Source: Amycolatopsis regifaucium
GTDB taxonomy: Bacteria > Actinomycetota > Actinomycetes > Mycobacteriales > Pseudonocardiaceae
NCBI RefSeq assembly: GCF_001613935.1
Contig: NZ_LQCI01000023.1
Coordinates: forward strand, 124,001 to 188,000
Reading direction: 5' to 3'
Length of the DNA stretch: 64,000 nt
Part shown: piece after piece, positions 16,158 to 24,344 of the stretch
How positions within the stretch are numbered: position 1 is the first letter of the stretch
How the letters are laid out: each line of letters opens with the position of its first letter
Translations under genes and position numbers: made by a program
Notes under the pieces: generated by a model
Told to the model about the DNA's origin: nothing
Seen by the model: the letters and a program-made list of their open reading frames with translations, nothing else
Databases searched by the model: none

Positions 16158-16952
16158 ATGGCGAACGGTGAACTGCTCGCGGCAGTCGAAATGGACTTCC
16201 TGTGGGAGGGCGCGAACGTCGGCGAGCTGCCGTACCCGCTGCGGCTCCGCTCGCACGGGGCGACCGTCGACGAGCGCGGCGCCCTGCGGCAGCAGGTACT
16301 CCAGTCGCTGAACCAGCGCCGTCTAGCCGACGAGCGCGGGCGGCCCGAACCCCACATCGAAGACTTCTTCGGCGTCCTCGCGAGGCCGGATCTGAGCCTG
16401 GACTGCGTCCAGCTCAACAACCCCAACACCGAACCGCTGCTCGCGGTCGCGTCGATGCTCGGCGGCCAGGGCCTGCTGACGGTTCAGGATCCGCGCGGTT
16501 TCCACTTCCACCCCATCGCCCCGGACGGCCTCGCGAGCGCGATCGTCTCCCTCCTGCCGCCGGGTTCGCGCGGTACGGAAAAGTCGATCACCCTCCCCTT
16601 GGACGGACTCGTCGGCGCTTCGGGGGCGGACTTCCTGCAGCGGCGCCAGCCGCAGGTCGACGGCCGGGCCACCTCCGACGAGGACCGCAAAGCCCTCTCG
16701 CGGCTCCAGGCCCAACCGCGGCTGCGCGGGGGCCAGTTCGGTGCCAACGCGCGCAGCCGTCACGGCACGCGTAGCCGATCCGCCGTGCTGAGCTGGTTCG
16801 ACACGCAGTCGGGCCGGTACTTCACCCAGGCCACGCGCGGCTCCGACGGCCGGGACTGGATCACCGTCGCGCCCGCGGACCCGGCGACCCTGCGGCACCG
16901 GCTCACGGAAATGCTGGGGAAGATCGCTTCTGAAGCTTCTGTCGCGCTTTAA
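16158..16952 (+). CDS. EspG-family ESX secretion chaperone 1
   Basis: This 264-residue protein has EspG features: an N-terminal MDFLWEGANVGELPYPLRLR segment, a central beta-rich part, and a C-terminal RGGQFGANARSR followed by WFDTQSGRYF. EspG proteins are cytosolic chaperones that keep PE-PPE pairs soluble and mark them for one ESX system. It shares its whole layout with the second EspG gene downstream, so the two look like an old duplication. The PPE-like gene 65 bp upstream is the obvious client. Confidence 0.8.
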   Translation: MANGELLAAVEMDFLWEGANVGELPYPLRLRSHGATVDERGALRQQVLQSLNQRRLADERGRPEPHIEDFFGVLARPDLSLDCVQLNNPNTEPLLAVASMLGGQGLLTVQDPRGFHFHPIAPDGLASAIVSLLPPGSRGTEKSITLPLDGLVGASGADFLQRRQPQVDGRATSDEDRKALSRLQAQPRLRGGQFGANARSRHGTRSRSAVLSWFDTQSGRYFTQATRGSDGRDWITVAPADPATLRHRLTEMLGKIASEASVAL

Positions 16953-16965
16953 GTATCTCTCGCGT

Positions 16966-17018
16966 GCCATGAAAGGTCCTTTCCTTGCAGAATTTGCAAG
17001 GAAAGGACCTTTCATGGC
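16966..17018. repeat. 53-bp hairpin, family B relative
   Basis: Two 24-base arms (GCCATGAAAGGTCC...) pair perfectly around a 5-base loop, 14 bp after the first EspG stop. It is likely a terminator. The 440-bp gap 16953-17392 holds this and a second hairpin; no gene is visible in it. A promoter for the second EspG gene probably lies after the second hairpin. Confidence 0.8.
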
Positions 17019-17170
17019 GTTCTTTGCTCCTGGTCGGCGGCTGGAGTGCGGGCGGGCCGTGGCCAGGCCACCGCGCCCCACGAGCGGGCGGCACTTGATC
17101 CACCCGACCGTCCACAAAGAACATCTTCAAGGTAGAAATGTCCGATAGTTACCTTTTGCCCATATCTCCT

Positions 17171-17227
17171 GGTCCGTGAAGGCCTCCTTCCCTACCGTGA
17201 AGGTAGGGAAGGAGGCCTTCACGGACC
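17171..17227. repeat. 57-bp hairpin, family A
   Basis: Two 25-base arms (GGTCCGTGAAGGCCTCC...) pair around a 7-base loop. Its arms match those at 5363-5415 and nearly match 63081-63135. It is the second hairpin in the gap between the EspG genes. Confidence 0.8.
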
Positions 17228-17392
17228 TTCACCACGGGTTTTAGCGCACGCACCCGTGCCCTTTCGCCCATCCGCCCGCCGTCTGTCGTACCCCTTCGCT
17301 ATCGTGAACCTCCGGGGCCGCCCTGACGCACAGCGACCAGCCGCGCACAGGCCCCCGCAGCAAGAGCCAAGGTGCCGGGAGGGCACGGAGCA

Positions 17393-18226
17393 ATGCATCA
17401 GGAACACTTCACGCCGATGGCGTTCGACTTCCTCTGGGAGTCCGCCGAACTCGGCGACCTGCCGTATCCGCTGCGGAACCGCTCGCACGGCGCGACCGAG
17501 GCCGAGCGCCGGGCGCTGCGCAACCGCACCGACGTCGAACTCAAGGCCCGCGGCATCCGCGACAGCCGGGGGCGGTTGGAGCCGAAGATCGAGGACTGGC
17601 TGTATCTCCTCGCCCGCGGCTCGCTGACCATCGACGCACTGCACATCCCCGAGTTCCAGGCCCCGACGGTCGCCGTGCTCGGCGCCACCGACGGCCGCAA
17701 CGGCGTACTGGCGATCCAGGACCAGACCGGCATCTGGCTGCGCGAGGCACCGGCCGACGGGCTGCCGACAGCGGTCGTCGACCTGTTGCCGCCGGGACAG
17801 CGGGGCTCGGAGGCGTCCGTCACCCTGCCGATAGACGACGCCCGCCGGACCCCGCCGATCCGCGCCGCGGTCAATCCGACGAAGCAGGCCGAAGAGCCCG
17901 AAGCGGCGAAGGCCCGTCGCAAGGAGAAGCCGCGCGTCTCACTCAGTGAACGCATCACCGCGGACCCGCGCGAGGCGTTCGGCAAGCTCACCGGCCAGCC
18001 GCGGCTGCGCGGCGGTCAGCTGGCGGCGAACAGCCGGTCCCACGTGGGCGCCAAGCAGCGGTCCCGCGTCCTCGGCTGGTTCGACACCGTCAGCGGGCGC
18101 TACCTCAGCACGTCACAGGCCGGACCGGACGGCCGCGAATGGGTCACCGTCTCACCCGCCGACGTCAAGGCACTGCGGACGAGGTTGGGCGAAATGGTCG
18201 CCGGTGTGGCGGTCGACACACGTTAG
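17393..18226 (+). CDS. EspG-family ESX secretion chaperone 2
   Basis: This 277-residue EspG-type protein parallels the first: FDFLWESAELGDLPYPLRNR at the N-terminus, then LRGGQLAANSRS and WFDTVSGRYL near the end. A charged linker around residues 165-190 (KARRKEKPRVS) is extra relative to the first copy. I prefer ATG 17393, with GGAG a few bases before; an in-frame GTG lies 21 bp upstream. Two strong hairpins separate it from the first EspG gene, so it probably has its own promoter. It may serve a different client. Confidence 0.75.
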   Translation: MHQEHFTPMAFDFLWESAELGDLPYPLRNRSHGATEAERRALRNRTDVELKARGIRDSRGRLEPKIEDWLYLLARGSLTIDALHIPEFQAPTVAVLGATDGRNGVLAIQDQTGIWLREAPADGLPTAVVDLLPPGQRGSEASVTLPIDDARRTPPIRAAVNPTKQAEEPEAAKARRKEKPRVSLSERITADPREAFGKLTGQPRLRGGQLAANSRSHVGAKQRSRVLGWFDTVSGRYLSTSQAGPDGREWVTVSPADVKALRTRLGEMVAGVAVDTR

Positions 18227-18427
18227 GGTGACCGGCGCGTCCCCCGTCCGGGAACCCTCGCGAGGTGTCCACCGTTTACCTCCGAGAGGCTCACCACCCT
18301 CGTCCGTCCAGGCGGGCGGTATCCTGAGGGGCGGGTGTCGGAGCACCATGGGTCGTCAAGATCATGATGGCGGGTATCACAGCAGCCGCCCAACCAGGAA
18401 GGGTCGAGGCCACCAGGGCCGAGTCGT

Positions 18428-20860
18428 ATGAACCGGAAGAGCGTGCTCAAGAACCCAGTGCTCTGGATTCTCGCGGCGGTACTGGCGTTTCTCGCGTACA
18501 ACACGATCTTCGACAGTGATCGTGGCTATACCCAGGTGCCCATCTCGGTCGCGAATCAGCAGATCACCGCGAACAACGTCAAGGAAGCCTCGCAAGAGGA
18601 CAAGGAGCAGCAGGTCAAGCTGCTCCTGAACAAGAAGATCGAGGTCGACGGCCAGCAGGTCGACCAGATCATCGCCCAATACCCGGCGAACGTCGCGGGC
18701 ACCGTCTACGGGCAGCTCATCGGCCTCAAGAACGGTGACAACCCGGTCAAGTTCACCACCAAGGTCACCCAGCAGAACGTCCTCACCCAGATCCTGATCT
18801 TCGCCATCCCGTTGGCGCTGGTGCTGGGCCTGCTGATGTGGATGATGAACAACGCGCAGGGCGGCGGGAACCGCGTCCTCAACTTCGGCAAGTCGAAGGC
18901 CAAACAGCTCAACAAGGACATGCCCAAGACGACCTTCGGGGACGTCGCGGGCGCCGACGAGGCCGTCGAAGAGCTGTACGAGATCAAGGACTTCCTGCAG
19001 AACCCCGCGCGCTATCAGGCACTCGGCGCGAAGATCCCCAAGGGCGTCCTGCTCTACGGGCCGCCCGGTACCGGTAAGACGCTGCTCGCCCGAGCCGTCG
19101 CCGGCGAGGCCGGCGTGCCGTTCTACACGATCTCCGGTTCCGACTTCGTCGAGATGTTCGTCGGTGTCGGCGCCTCGCGGGTCCGCGACCTCTTCGAGCA
19201 GGCCAAGCAGAACGCGCCCTGCATCATCTTCGTCGACGAGATCGACGCGGTCGGCCGCCAGCGCGGCGCCGGCCTCGGCGGCGGCCACGACGAGCGCGAG
19301 CAGACGCTGAACCAGCTCCTCGTCGAGATGGACGGCTTCGACGCGCGCGGCGGCATCATCCTGATCGCCGCGACCAACCGTCCCGACATCCTCGACCCGG
19401 CGCTCCTGCGCCCCGGCCGGTTCGACCGCCAAATCCCGGTGTCCGCACCGGACATGCGCGGCCGCAAGGCGATCCTCGAGGTGCACGCCAAGGGCAAGCC
19501 GATCGCGCAGGGCACCGACCTGAGCGGTCTCGCGAAGCGGACCGTCGGCATGTCCGGCGCCGACCTCGCGAACGTGCTCAACGAGGCCGCGCTGCTCACC
19601 GCCCGCGAGAACGGGCACGTGATCACCGACGCCGCGCTGGAGGAATCCGTCGACCGCGTCGTCGGCGGCCCCGCCCGCAAGAGCCGGATCATCTCCGAGA
19701 AGGAGAAGAAGATCACGGCTTACCACGAGGGCGGGCACGCGCTCGCCGCGTGGGCGATGCCGGACATCGAACCGGTCTACAAGCTGACGATCCTGCCGCG
19801 CGGACGCACCGGCGGACACGCCCTGCTCGTCCCGGAGGACGACAAGGAGCTGATGACCCGCTCGGAGATGATCGGGCGCCTGGTCTTCGCGATGGGCGGC
19901 CGGACCGCGGAGGAACTCGTCTTCCACGAGCCCACCACCGGTGCCTCCTCCGACATCGAGCAGGCGACCAAGATCGCCCGCGCGATGGTCACCGAATACG
20001 GCATGAGCGCCCGCCTCGGCGCGGTCAAATACGGCCAGGAGCAGGGTGACCCGTTCCTCGGCCGCTCGGCGGGCCGCCAGGCGGACTACTCGCTCGAGGT
20101 CGCGCACGAGATCGACGAGGAGGTGCGCAAGCTCATCGAGACCGCGCACACCGAGGCGTGGCACGTGCTGAGCACCTACCGTGACGTGCTGGACGAGCTG
20201 GTCATCGAACTCCTCGAAAAGGAGACGCTGACCCGCAAGGACCTCGAGCGGATCTTCGCGACCGTCGAGAAGCGCCCGCACATCACCATCTTCAACGAGT
20301 TCGGCGAGCGGAAGCCGTCGGACAAGCCGCCGATCAAGACCCCCGGCGAGCTGGCGATGGAACGCGGCGAGCCGTGGCCGCCGCCGGAGGAGAAGAAGGA
20401 GCAGCCGGTGCTGCAGCCGGCGCCGACCCCGGTCGGCACCGCGCAGGGCGGCGGCGACCTCCCCGGTGGCCCGCCGTACGGCGCCCCGGTTCCGCCGCCG
20501 GACCCGAACGCCAATCCCTACGCTCCGCCGCAGCCGGGCGCGCACCCCAACGGTGGCCGCCCGAACGGTGGGCCGAACGGCACCGGCCACTGGCCGCAGG
20601 CATATGGTGGTCAGCAGCCGGGCGGTCCGGCAGGTGGTTACCAGGGTGGGCCCGTCGGCGGCCCGCCGAACTACGGGGCTCCTCCCGGATGGACCCCGGC
20701 GACCCAGCCGGGCGGCCGGCCGAACCAGCCCTGGCGTCCCGCCGAAGACCGCCCGCGTGACGGCTGGTTCGCGGACCAGCCCGGCCAGCCCGGCGGTCAG
20801 CAGCAGGACGAAGGACAACAACGGCGTGAATCCGACGGACAGGACGACACCAAGCGGTAA
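18428..20860 (+). CDS. ftsH: Membrane-anchored ATP-dependent zinc protease FtsH
   Basis: This 810-residue AAA+ protease degrades misfolded membrane proteins and selected soluble ones. Two membrane segments (about 11-25 and 119-140) flank a periplasmic-side domain. The AAA module has Walker A GPPGTGKT (211-218), Walker B VDEID (269-273) and the second region of homology near RPGRFD. The protease zinc motif is HEGGH (433-437), with Asp509 as the probable third ligand. A tail of about 175 residues is glycine- and proline-rich, as in other actinobacterial FtsH. The ATG is preceded by a 200-bp leader. The folE start lies inside its 3' end. Confidence 0.96.
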   Translation: MNRKSVLKNPVLWILAAVLAFLAYNTIFDSDRGYTQVPISVANQQITANNVKEASQEDKEQQVKLLLNKKIEVDGQQVDQIIAQYPANVAGTVYGQLIGLKNGDNPVKFTTKVTQQNVLTQILIFAIPLALVLGLLMWMMNNAQGGGNRVLNFGKSKAKQLNKDMPKTTFGDVAGADEAVEELYEIKDFLQNPARYQALGAKIPKGVLLYGPPGTGKTLLARAVAGEAGVPFYTISGSDFVEMFVGVGASRVRDLFEQAKQNAPCIIFVDEIDAVGRQRGAGLGGGHDEREQTLNQLLVEMDGFDARGGIILIAATNRPDILDPALLRPGRFDRQIPVSAPDMRGRKAILEVHAKGKPIAQGTDLSGLAKRTVGMSGADLANVLNEAALLTARENGHVITDAALEESVDRVVGGPARKSRIISEKEKKITAYHEGGHALAAWAMPDIEPVYKLTILPRGRTGGHALLVPEDDKELMTRSEMIGRLVFAMGGRTAEELVFHEPTTGASSDIEQATKIARAMVTEYGMSARLGAVKYGQEQGDPFLGRSAGRQADYSLEVAHEIDEEVRKLIETAHTEAWHVLSTYRDVLDELVIELLEKETLTRKDLERIFATVEKRPHITIFNEFGERKPSDKPPIKTPGELAMERGEPWPPPEEKKEQPVLQPAPTPVGTAQGGGDLPGGPPYGAPVPPPDPNANPYAPPQPGAHPNGGRPNGGPNGTGHWPQAYGGQQPGGPAGGYQGGPVGGPPNYGAPPGWTPATQPGGRPNQPWRPAEDRPRDGWFADQPGQPGGQQQDEGQQRRESDGQDDTKR

Positions 20861-21443
20861 CGGCGCGAGCCCGGTCTTCGATCAGGATCGGGCCGAGAAA
20901 GCCGTACGCGAACTCCTGCTCGCCTGTGGTGAGGACCCGGACCGGGACGGTCTCTTGGAGACCCCGGCCCGGGTCGCTCGCGCTTACCGGGAGATGTTCG
21001 CCGGGCTCTACACCGAACCGGACCACGTCCTGGACCGCACGTTCGACGAGGCGCACGAAGAACTCGTGCTCGTGACGGACATCCCGATGTTCTCGGTCTG
21101 TGAACATCATTTGCTGTCCTTCCACGGCGTCGCCCACGTCGGGTACATCCCCAATGAGCACGGCAAGGTCACCGGACTGTCCAAACTGGCCCGGCTCGTC
21201 GACCTCTACGCCAAGCGCCCCCAGGTCCAGGAGCGCCTCACGTCCCAGGTCGCCGACGCGCTCATGCGCAAACTCGACCCCCGCGGCGCGATCGTCGTGG
21301 TCGAGGCCGAGCACCTCTGCATGGCCATGCGCGGCATCCGCAAACCCGGTGCCAGGACGACGACGTCGGCCGTGCGCGGACTGCTGCAGTCTTCGGCGTC
21401 CTCGCGGGCGGAGGCACTGGACCTGATCAAGGGCCGTCGATGA
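20826..21443 (+). CDS. folE: GTP cyclohydrolase I
   Basis: This 205-residue enzyme opens GTP to dihydroneopterin triphosphate, the first step of folate synthesis. Zinc ligands are Cys92 and His95 (CEHHLLSFHG) and Cys165 (EHLCMAMRG). GYIPN and KLARLVD are family motifs. I chose GTG 20826, 35 bp inside ftsH, because it restores the normal short N-terminal tail; the frame upstream is the shadow of the FtsH tail. Its stop overlaps the folP start (ATGA). The folE-folP-folB run is translationally coupled. Confidence 0.93.
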   Translation: MNPTDRTTPSGNGASPVFDQDRAEKAVRELLLACGEDPDRDGLLETPARVARAYREMFAGLYTEPDHVLDRTFDEAHEELVLVTDIPMFSVCEHHLLSFHGVAHVGYIPNEHGKVTGLSKLARLVDLYAKRPQVQERLTSQVADALMRKLDPRGAIVVVEAEHLCMAMRGIRKPGARTTTSAVRGLLQSSASSRAEALDLIKGRR

Positions 21444-22282
21444 CCGCCCTGCCCCGGCCGGGTCGGTGCGCGGTGATGGGCATTCTGAACGTCACCCCGG
21501 ATTCCTTTTCGGACGGTGGCCGCTATCTCGGCGTCGAGCAGGCGTTGGAGCACGCGCACGAGATGTGGGCGCGCGGGGCGGATCTGATCGACGTCGGCGG
21601 GGAGTCGACGCGGCCGGGTGCGTCCCGGGTGGACGCCGAGACCGAGATTTCCCGGATCATGCCGGTGATCCGTTCGCTGGCGGCGGACGGTCTCGCGATG
21701 TCCGTGGACACCACCCGTGCCGAGGTCGCGGCCGCCGCGATCGAGGCGGGCGCGTCGGTGATCAACGACGTTTCGGGTGGATTGGCCGATCCGAACATGG
21801 CGAAGGTCGCCGCGGAGACCGGTGTCCCGTGGGTGCTCATGCACTGGCGCGGGCACAGCAAGGACATGAACGCGCTGGCGTCCTATGAGGACGTCGTCGG
21901 CGACGTTCGCGCCGAACTGCTGTCCCGAGTGGACGAAGCGGTCAATGCCGGGGTCGACCCGGGTGCGATCGTGCTCGACCCGGGACTCGGGTTCGCGAAG
22001 AACGCCGAACATGACTGGGCGCTGCTGAACGGCCTGGATTCCCTTCTGGCATTGGGCTTCCCGGTACTCGTCGGTGCTTCCCGCAAACGGTTCCTCGGCC
22101 GCCTCTTGGCCGGAAAGGACGGAAATCCCGCTCCGCCGGACGGCCGGGAGGACGCCACCGCCGCCGTCTCCGCGCTGGCCGCGTCGGCGGGCGCGTGGGG
22201 CGTCCGGGTGCACGAGGTGGGCGCGAGTCTGGATGCCGTGACCGTCGCGGCCGCTTGGCGGAAGGGGAGTCCCGATGTCTGA
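21440..22282 (+). CDS. folP: Dihydropteroate synthase
   Basis: This 280-residue TIM-barrel enzyme joins 6-hydroxymethyl-dihydropterin pyrophosphate to p-aminobenzoate; it is the sulphonamide target. Motifs are MGILNVTPDSFSDGG (about 13-27), IDVGGESTRPGA (pterin pocket), SVDTTRAEV, and LVGASRKRFLG. The length is normal. ATG 21440 overlaps folE by four bases and its own stop overlaps folB by eight, so it should be made together with both. Confidence 0.95.
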   Translation: MTALPRPGRCAVMGILNVTPDSFSDGGRYLGVEQALEHAHEMWARGADLIDVGGESTRPGASRVDAETEISRIMPVIRSLAADGLAMSVDTTRAEVAAAAIEAGASVINDVSGGLADPNMAKVAAETGVPWVLMHWRGHSKDMNALASYEDVVGDVRAELLSRVDEAVNAGVDPGAIVLDPGLGFAKNAEHDWALLNGLDSLLALGFPVLVGASRKRFLGRLLAGKDGNPAPPDGREDATAAVSALAASAGAWGVRVHEVGASLDAVTVAAAWRKGSPDV

Positions 22283-22688
22283 TCGCATCACGCTGACCGG
22301 CCTGCGGGTCTTCGGCAGGCACGGGGTCTTCGACCACGAGAAGCGCGACGGGCAGGAGTTCGTCGTCGACATCGTCGTGTGGCTGGACCTCGGCCCGGCC
22401 GCCGCGTCCGACGACCTGACCAAGACCCTGCATTACGGCGAACTGGCCGAACTCGCGGCCGGGATCGTGGCCGGTGAACCGTACGACCTCATCGAGAGTG
22501 TCGCCGGGAAGATCGCCGACGAGGTCCTGCGTGACGAGCGGCTGACCGCCGTCGAGGTGACGGTGCACAAGCCGTCCGCGCCGATCCCGCTGAACTTCGA
22601 CGACGTCGCCGTCACGGTGTTTTCTGCGCGCGCTACCGAAAACGCGCCGACGGGGCGCGAGCCGGAGACTTCCCGGCGGTATTCGTGA
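22275..22688 (+). CDS. folB: Dihydroneopterin aldolase
   Basis: This 137-residue cytoplasmic enzyme cleaves dihydroneopterin to hydroxymethyl-dihydropterin. It shows LTGLRVFGRHGVFDHEK at the N-terminus, a YGEL segment, LIESVAGKIAD with the catalytic glutamate region, and VEVTVHKPSAPIP near the end. About 15 extra C-terminal residues (after FSARATENA) are coded by a stretch that forms interleaved inverted repeats with the folB-folK gap. The overlap with folP is eight bases. Confidence 0.93.
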   Translation: MSDRITLTGLRVFGRHGVFDHEKRDGQEFVVDIVVWLDLGPAAASDDLTKTLHYGELAELAAGIVAGEPYDLIESVAGKIADEVLRDERLTAVEVTVHKPSAPIPLNFDDVAVTVFSARATENAPTGREPETSRRYS

Positions 22689-22758
22689 CCGGCACCCCGG
22701 CAACGCGTTTTCGGGCGGCCTGGCGGCCGCGAAAGAGGGCGCGCGCGGTGAAGTCTCC
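22636..22758 (+). other. Interleaved inverted repeats (pseudoknot-like) at folB/folK junction
   Basis: CCGAAAACGCG (22636-22646) pairs with CGCGTTTTCGG (22704-22714), and GGAGACTTC (22664-22672) pairs with GAAGTCTCC (22750-22758). The order A-B-A'-B' is that of an RNA pseudoknot. Small extra hairpins lie inside. The stretch covers the end of folB and most of the 109-bp gap before folK. Function is unknown; control of folK translation is a guess. Confidence 0.4.
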
Positions 22759-22797
22759 GATCGCGCGCTACGCGCGCTTACCGAGACGGCGCGAACG

Positions 22798-23292
22798 ATG
22801 AGCCGCGCGCTGCTTTCGCTCGGGTCGAACCTGGGGGACCGGCTCGCGTTCCTTCAGTCGGCCGTCGACGCCGTCCGGCCCGCGATCGTCGCGGTGTCGT
22901 CGGTCTACGAGACGAAGGCGTGGGGCGTGGAGGACCAGCCGGATTTCCTCAACGCCGTCGTGCTGGTCGACGACCCGGCGCGTGATCACTGGGACTGGCT
23001 GCGCACCGGGCAGGCTGCCGAGCAGGCGGCGGAGCGCGTGCGCGAACTCCGCTGGGGTCCGCGCACGCTGGACGTCGACATAGTGACCGTGGACGGGGTG
23101 CGCTCCGACGACCCCCGGCTGTTGCTTCCGCATCCCGGCACGCCGGAGCGTGCGAGCGTGCTGATCCCGTGGTCGGAGATCGAGCCCGACGCGGTGCTCC
23201 CCGGCCACGGCCCCGTCACCGGCCTCCTCGCGGCCCGCCCCCAGGACGATCGCGATTCGGTGCGGCGCACCTCCCTGCGGTTAGTCCTCTGA
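22798..23292 (+). CDS. folK: Hydroxymethyl-dihydropterin pyrophosphokinase
   Basis: This 164-residue enzyme transfers pyrophosphate from ATP to 6-hydroxymethyl-dihydropterin, feeding folP. LSLGSNLGDR at the N-terminus, RWGPRTLDVDIV (ATP and metal site) and LPHPGTPERASVLIPW are hallmark motifs. The 109-bp gap from folB breaks the otherwise overlapping operon. The last codons (TTA GTC CTC TGA) lie inside a small palindromic repeat, which therefore supplies the stop codon and a rare TTA leucine codon. Confidence 0.94.
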   Translation: MSRALLSLGSNLGDRLAFLQSAVDAVRPAIVAVSSVYETKAWGVEDQPDFLNAVVLVDDPARDHWDWLRTGQAAEQAAERVRELRWGPRTLDVDIVTVDGVRSDDPRLLLPHPGTPERASVLIPWSEIEPDAVLPGHGPVTGLLAARPQDDRDSVRRTSLRLVL

Positions 23293-23340
23293 ATGCGGTG
23301 GTTGGTGCCACGAACTACCGCATTCAGAGGACGAAATGCG
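23283..23340. repeat. Paired 20-bp palindromes at folK 3' end
   Basis: Two inverted copies of a unit close to GCATTCAGAGGACTGAATGC flank an 18-bp spacer, so AGTCCTCTGAATGCGGT pairs with ACCGCATTCAGAGGAC. It lies where folK meets the convergent MerR gene and overlaps the folK stop. The same unit pair occurs at 31.4 and 53.9 kb. Confidence 0.7.
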
Positions 23341-23342
23341 GT

Positions 23343-24284
23343 TCAGGCGAGGGTGGCACGCAGGGCGGCGATGATCCATTCCGCCTGCGGCATCTGGGAG
23401 GGAAACGACGGCCAGCCGTTCATCTTCCCCAGCAGGAACCAGTAGCGTTCGGCGCGGGGATCCATGCTGATCGCCATCCCGTCGGCCAGCCGCTTCCGCC
23501 AGGCGGGGTCGTTCGGGTCCCGCCCATTCCGCGAAGACTGCGCGAAGATCGTCTCCGCCAGTTCCCTGCCCTCCGCCGAGTCCGGCGCGATGCCGGCTTC
23601 GAGCGCTTCGGAGGCCTTCTCGCTCCACGCCATCCACAGTTGCTGCTGTTTTTGGCCGAAGTCGGCCCCGTCCTCCTTTCGGAGGTGGGAGTGCCACTCG
23701 CTCATCCGGCGGATGGACGCGCGGAACTCCTCGTCCTGGACGAGTTCGGCGAACTCGATCCAGGCCTCCAGCTGCTCCGGCGTGGGGTCGTCGGGCAGTT
23801 CCGGTTTCGCCGAGCGCATCCGCCCGTAGAACTCCGGATCCAGTTCGAGTCCTTCGACCATGTCCGCCCAGAACTCGTCCAGCAAACGTTTGCGGTCTTC
23901 GTCCGACATCGACGCGAGCTTGTTCATCAGTTCGACCTCCTCCAGTGGTGAGTCCCGTTTGGCCACCGCTCGCAGGACCGCCCGGCGCAATTCCAGCCGT
24001 CGGATCTGCTCGTCCAGGGCGGCGACATGCTGGACCGCGAGGTCGCCGATGGTCGCTTCCCTGGTCAGCGCCCGCTCCACATCCGCGAGGCCCAGCCCGA
24101 GTTCTCGCAGCGTTCGGACCAGCTCCAGGCGCGCCATCGCGGTGGCGTCGTAGAGGCGGTAACCGGAGTCGGTGCGGTCGGTCGGCGGCAGGAGGCCTTC
24201 GTCGGAGTAGAAGCGGATGGTCTTCACCGGCAGGCCGGTCCGTTTGGCCAGCTCCCCGATGGTGAAAACCGCTGCGGTGCCCAT
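23343..24284 (-). CDS. MerR-family transcriptional activator
   Basis: At 313 residues from this start, it has an N-terminal MerR DNA-binding domain (FTIGELAKRTGLPVKTIRFY, DEGLLPP, SGYRLYD), then a coiled-coil dimer helix (about 80-115), then a large all-helical effector domain of unknown ligand. I see no metal-type cysteines, so a small-molecule inducer is likely. I chose the second ATG (24284) because it sits seven bases after the -10 box, the same spacing as for the L11 paralogue; ATG 24293 would overlap the -10 box. It is inserted backwards between folK and the DUF3180 gene. Likely targets are itself and the L11 paralogue. Confidence 0.85.
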   Translation of the reverse strand: MGTAAVFTIGELAKRTGLPVKTIRFYSDEGLLPPTDRTDSGYRLYDATAMARLELVRTLRELGLGLADVERALTREATIGDLAVQHVAALDEQIRRLELRRAVLRAVAKRDSPLEEVELMNKLASMSDEDRKRLLDEFWADMVEGLELDPEFYGRMRSAKPELPDDPTPEQLEAWIEFAELVQDEEFRASIRRMSEWHSHLRKEDGADFGQKQQQLWMAWSEKASEALEAGIAPDSAEGRELAETIFAQSSRNGRDPNDPAWRKRLADGMAISMDPRAERYWFLLGKMNGWPSFPSQMPQAEWIIAALRATLA

Positions 24285-24291
24285 GTGCTTC

Positions 24292-24322
24292 ATGTTCGAC
24301 TCTCCAGTTGGTGGAGAGTCAA
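24292..24322 (-). promoter_or_regulatory. MerR-type promoter/operator of the MerR gene
   Basis: Read on the minus strand, TTGACT (24322-24317) and GAACAT (24297-24292) are 19 bp apart. The spacer carries nearly all of a perfect 9-bp-arm palindrome, GACTCTCCA/TGGAGAGTC (24298-24320). The -35 position, dyad centre, -10 position and distance to the ATG are the same as in the L11 paralogue promoter at 5956-5993. Autoregulation is typical of MerR proteins. Confidence 0.75.
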
Positions 24323-24344
24323 GCCTGCCAGGTAGCGTTGAACC

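Noticed and set aside
18377..20821. 814-codon open frame antisense to ftsH
   Set aside because: Same shadow effect; ftsH on the plus strand has full catalytic motifs, and the antisense product looks like no known family.
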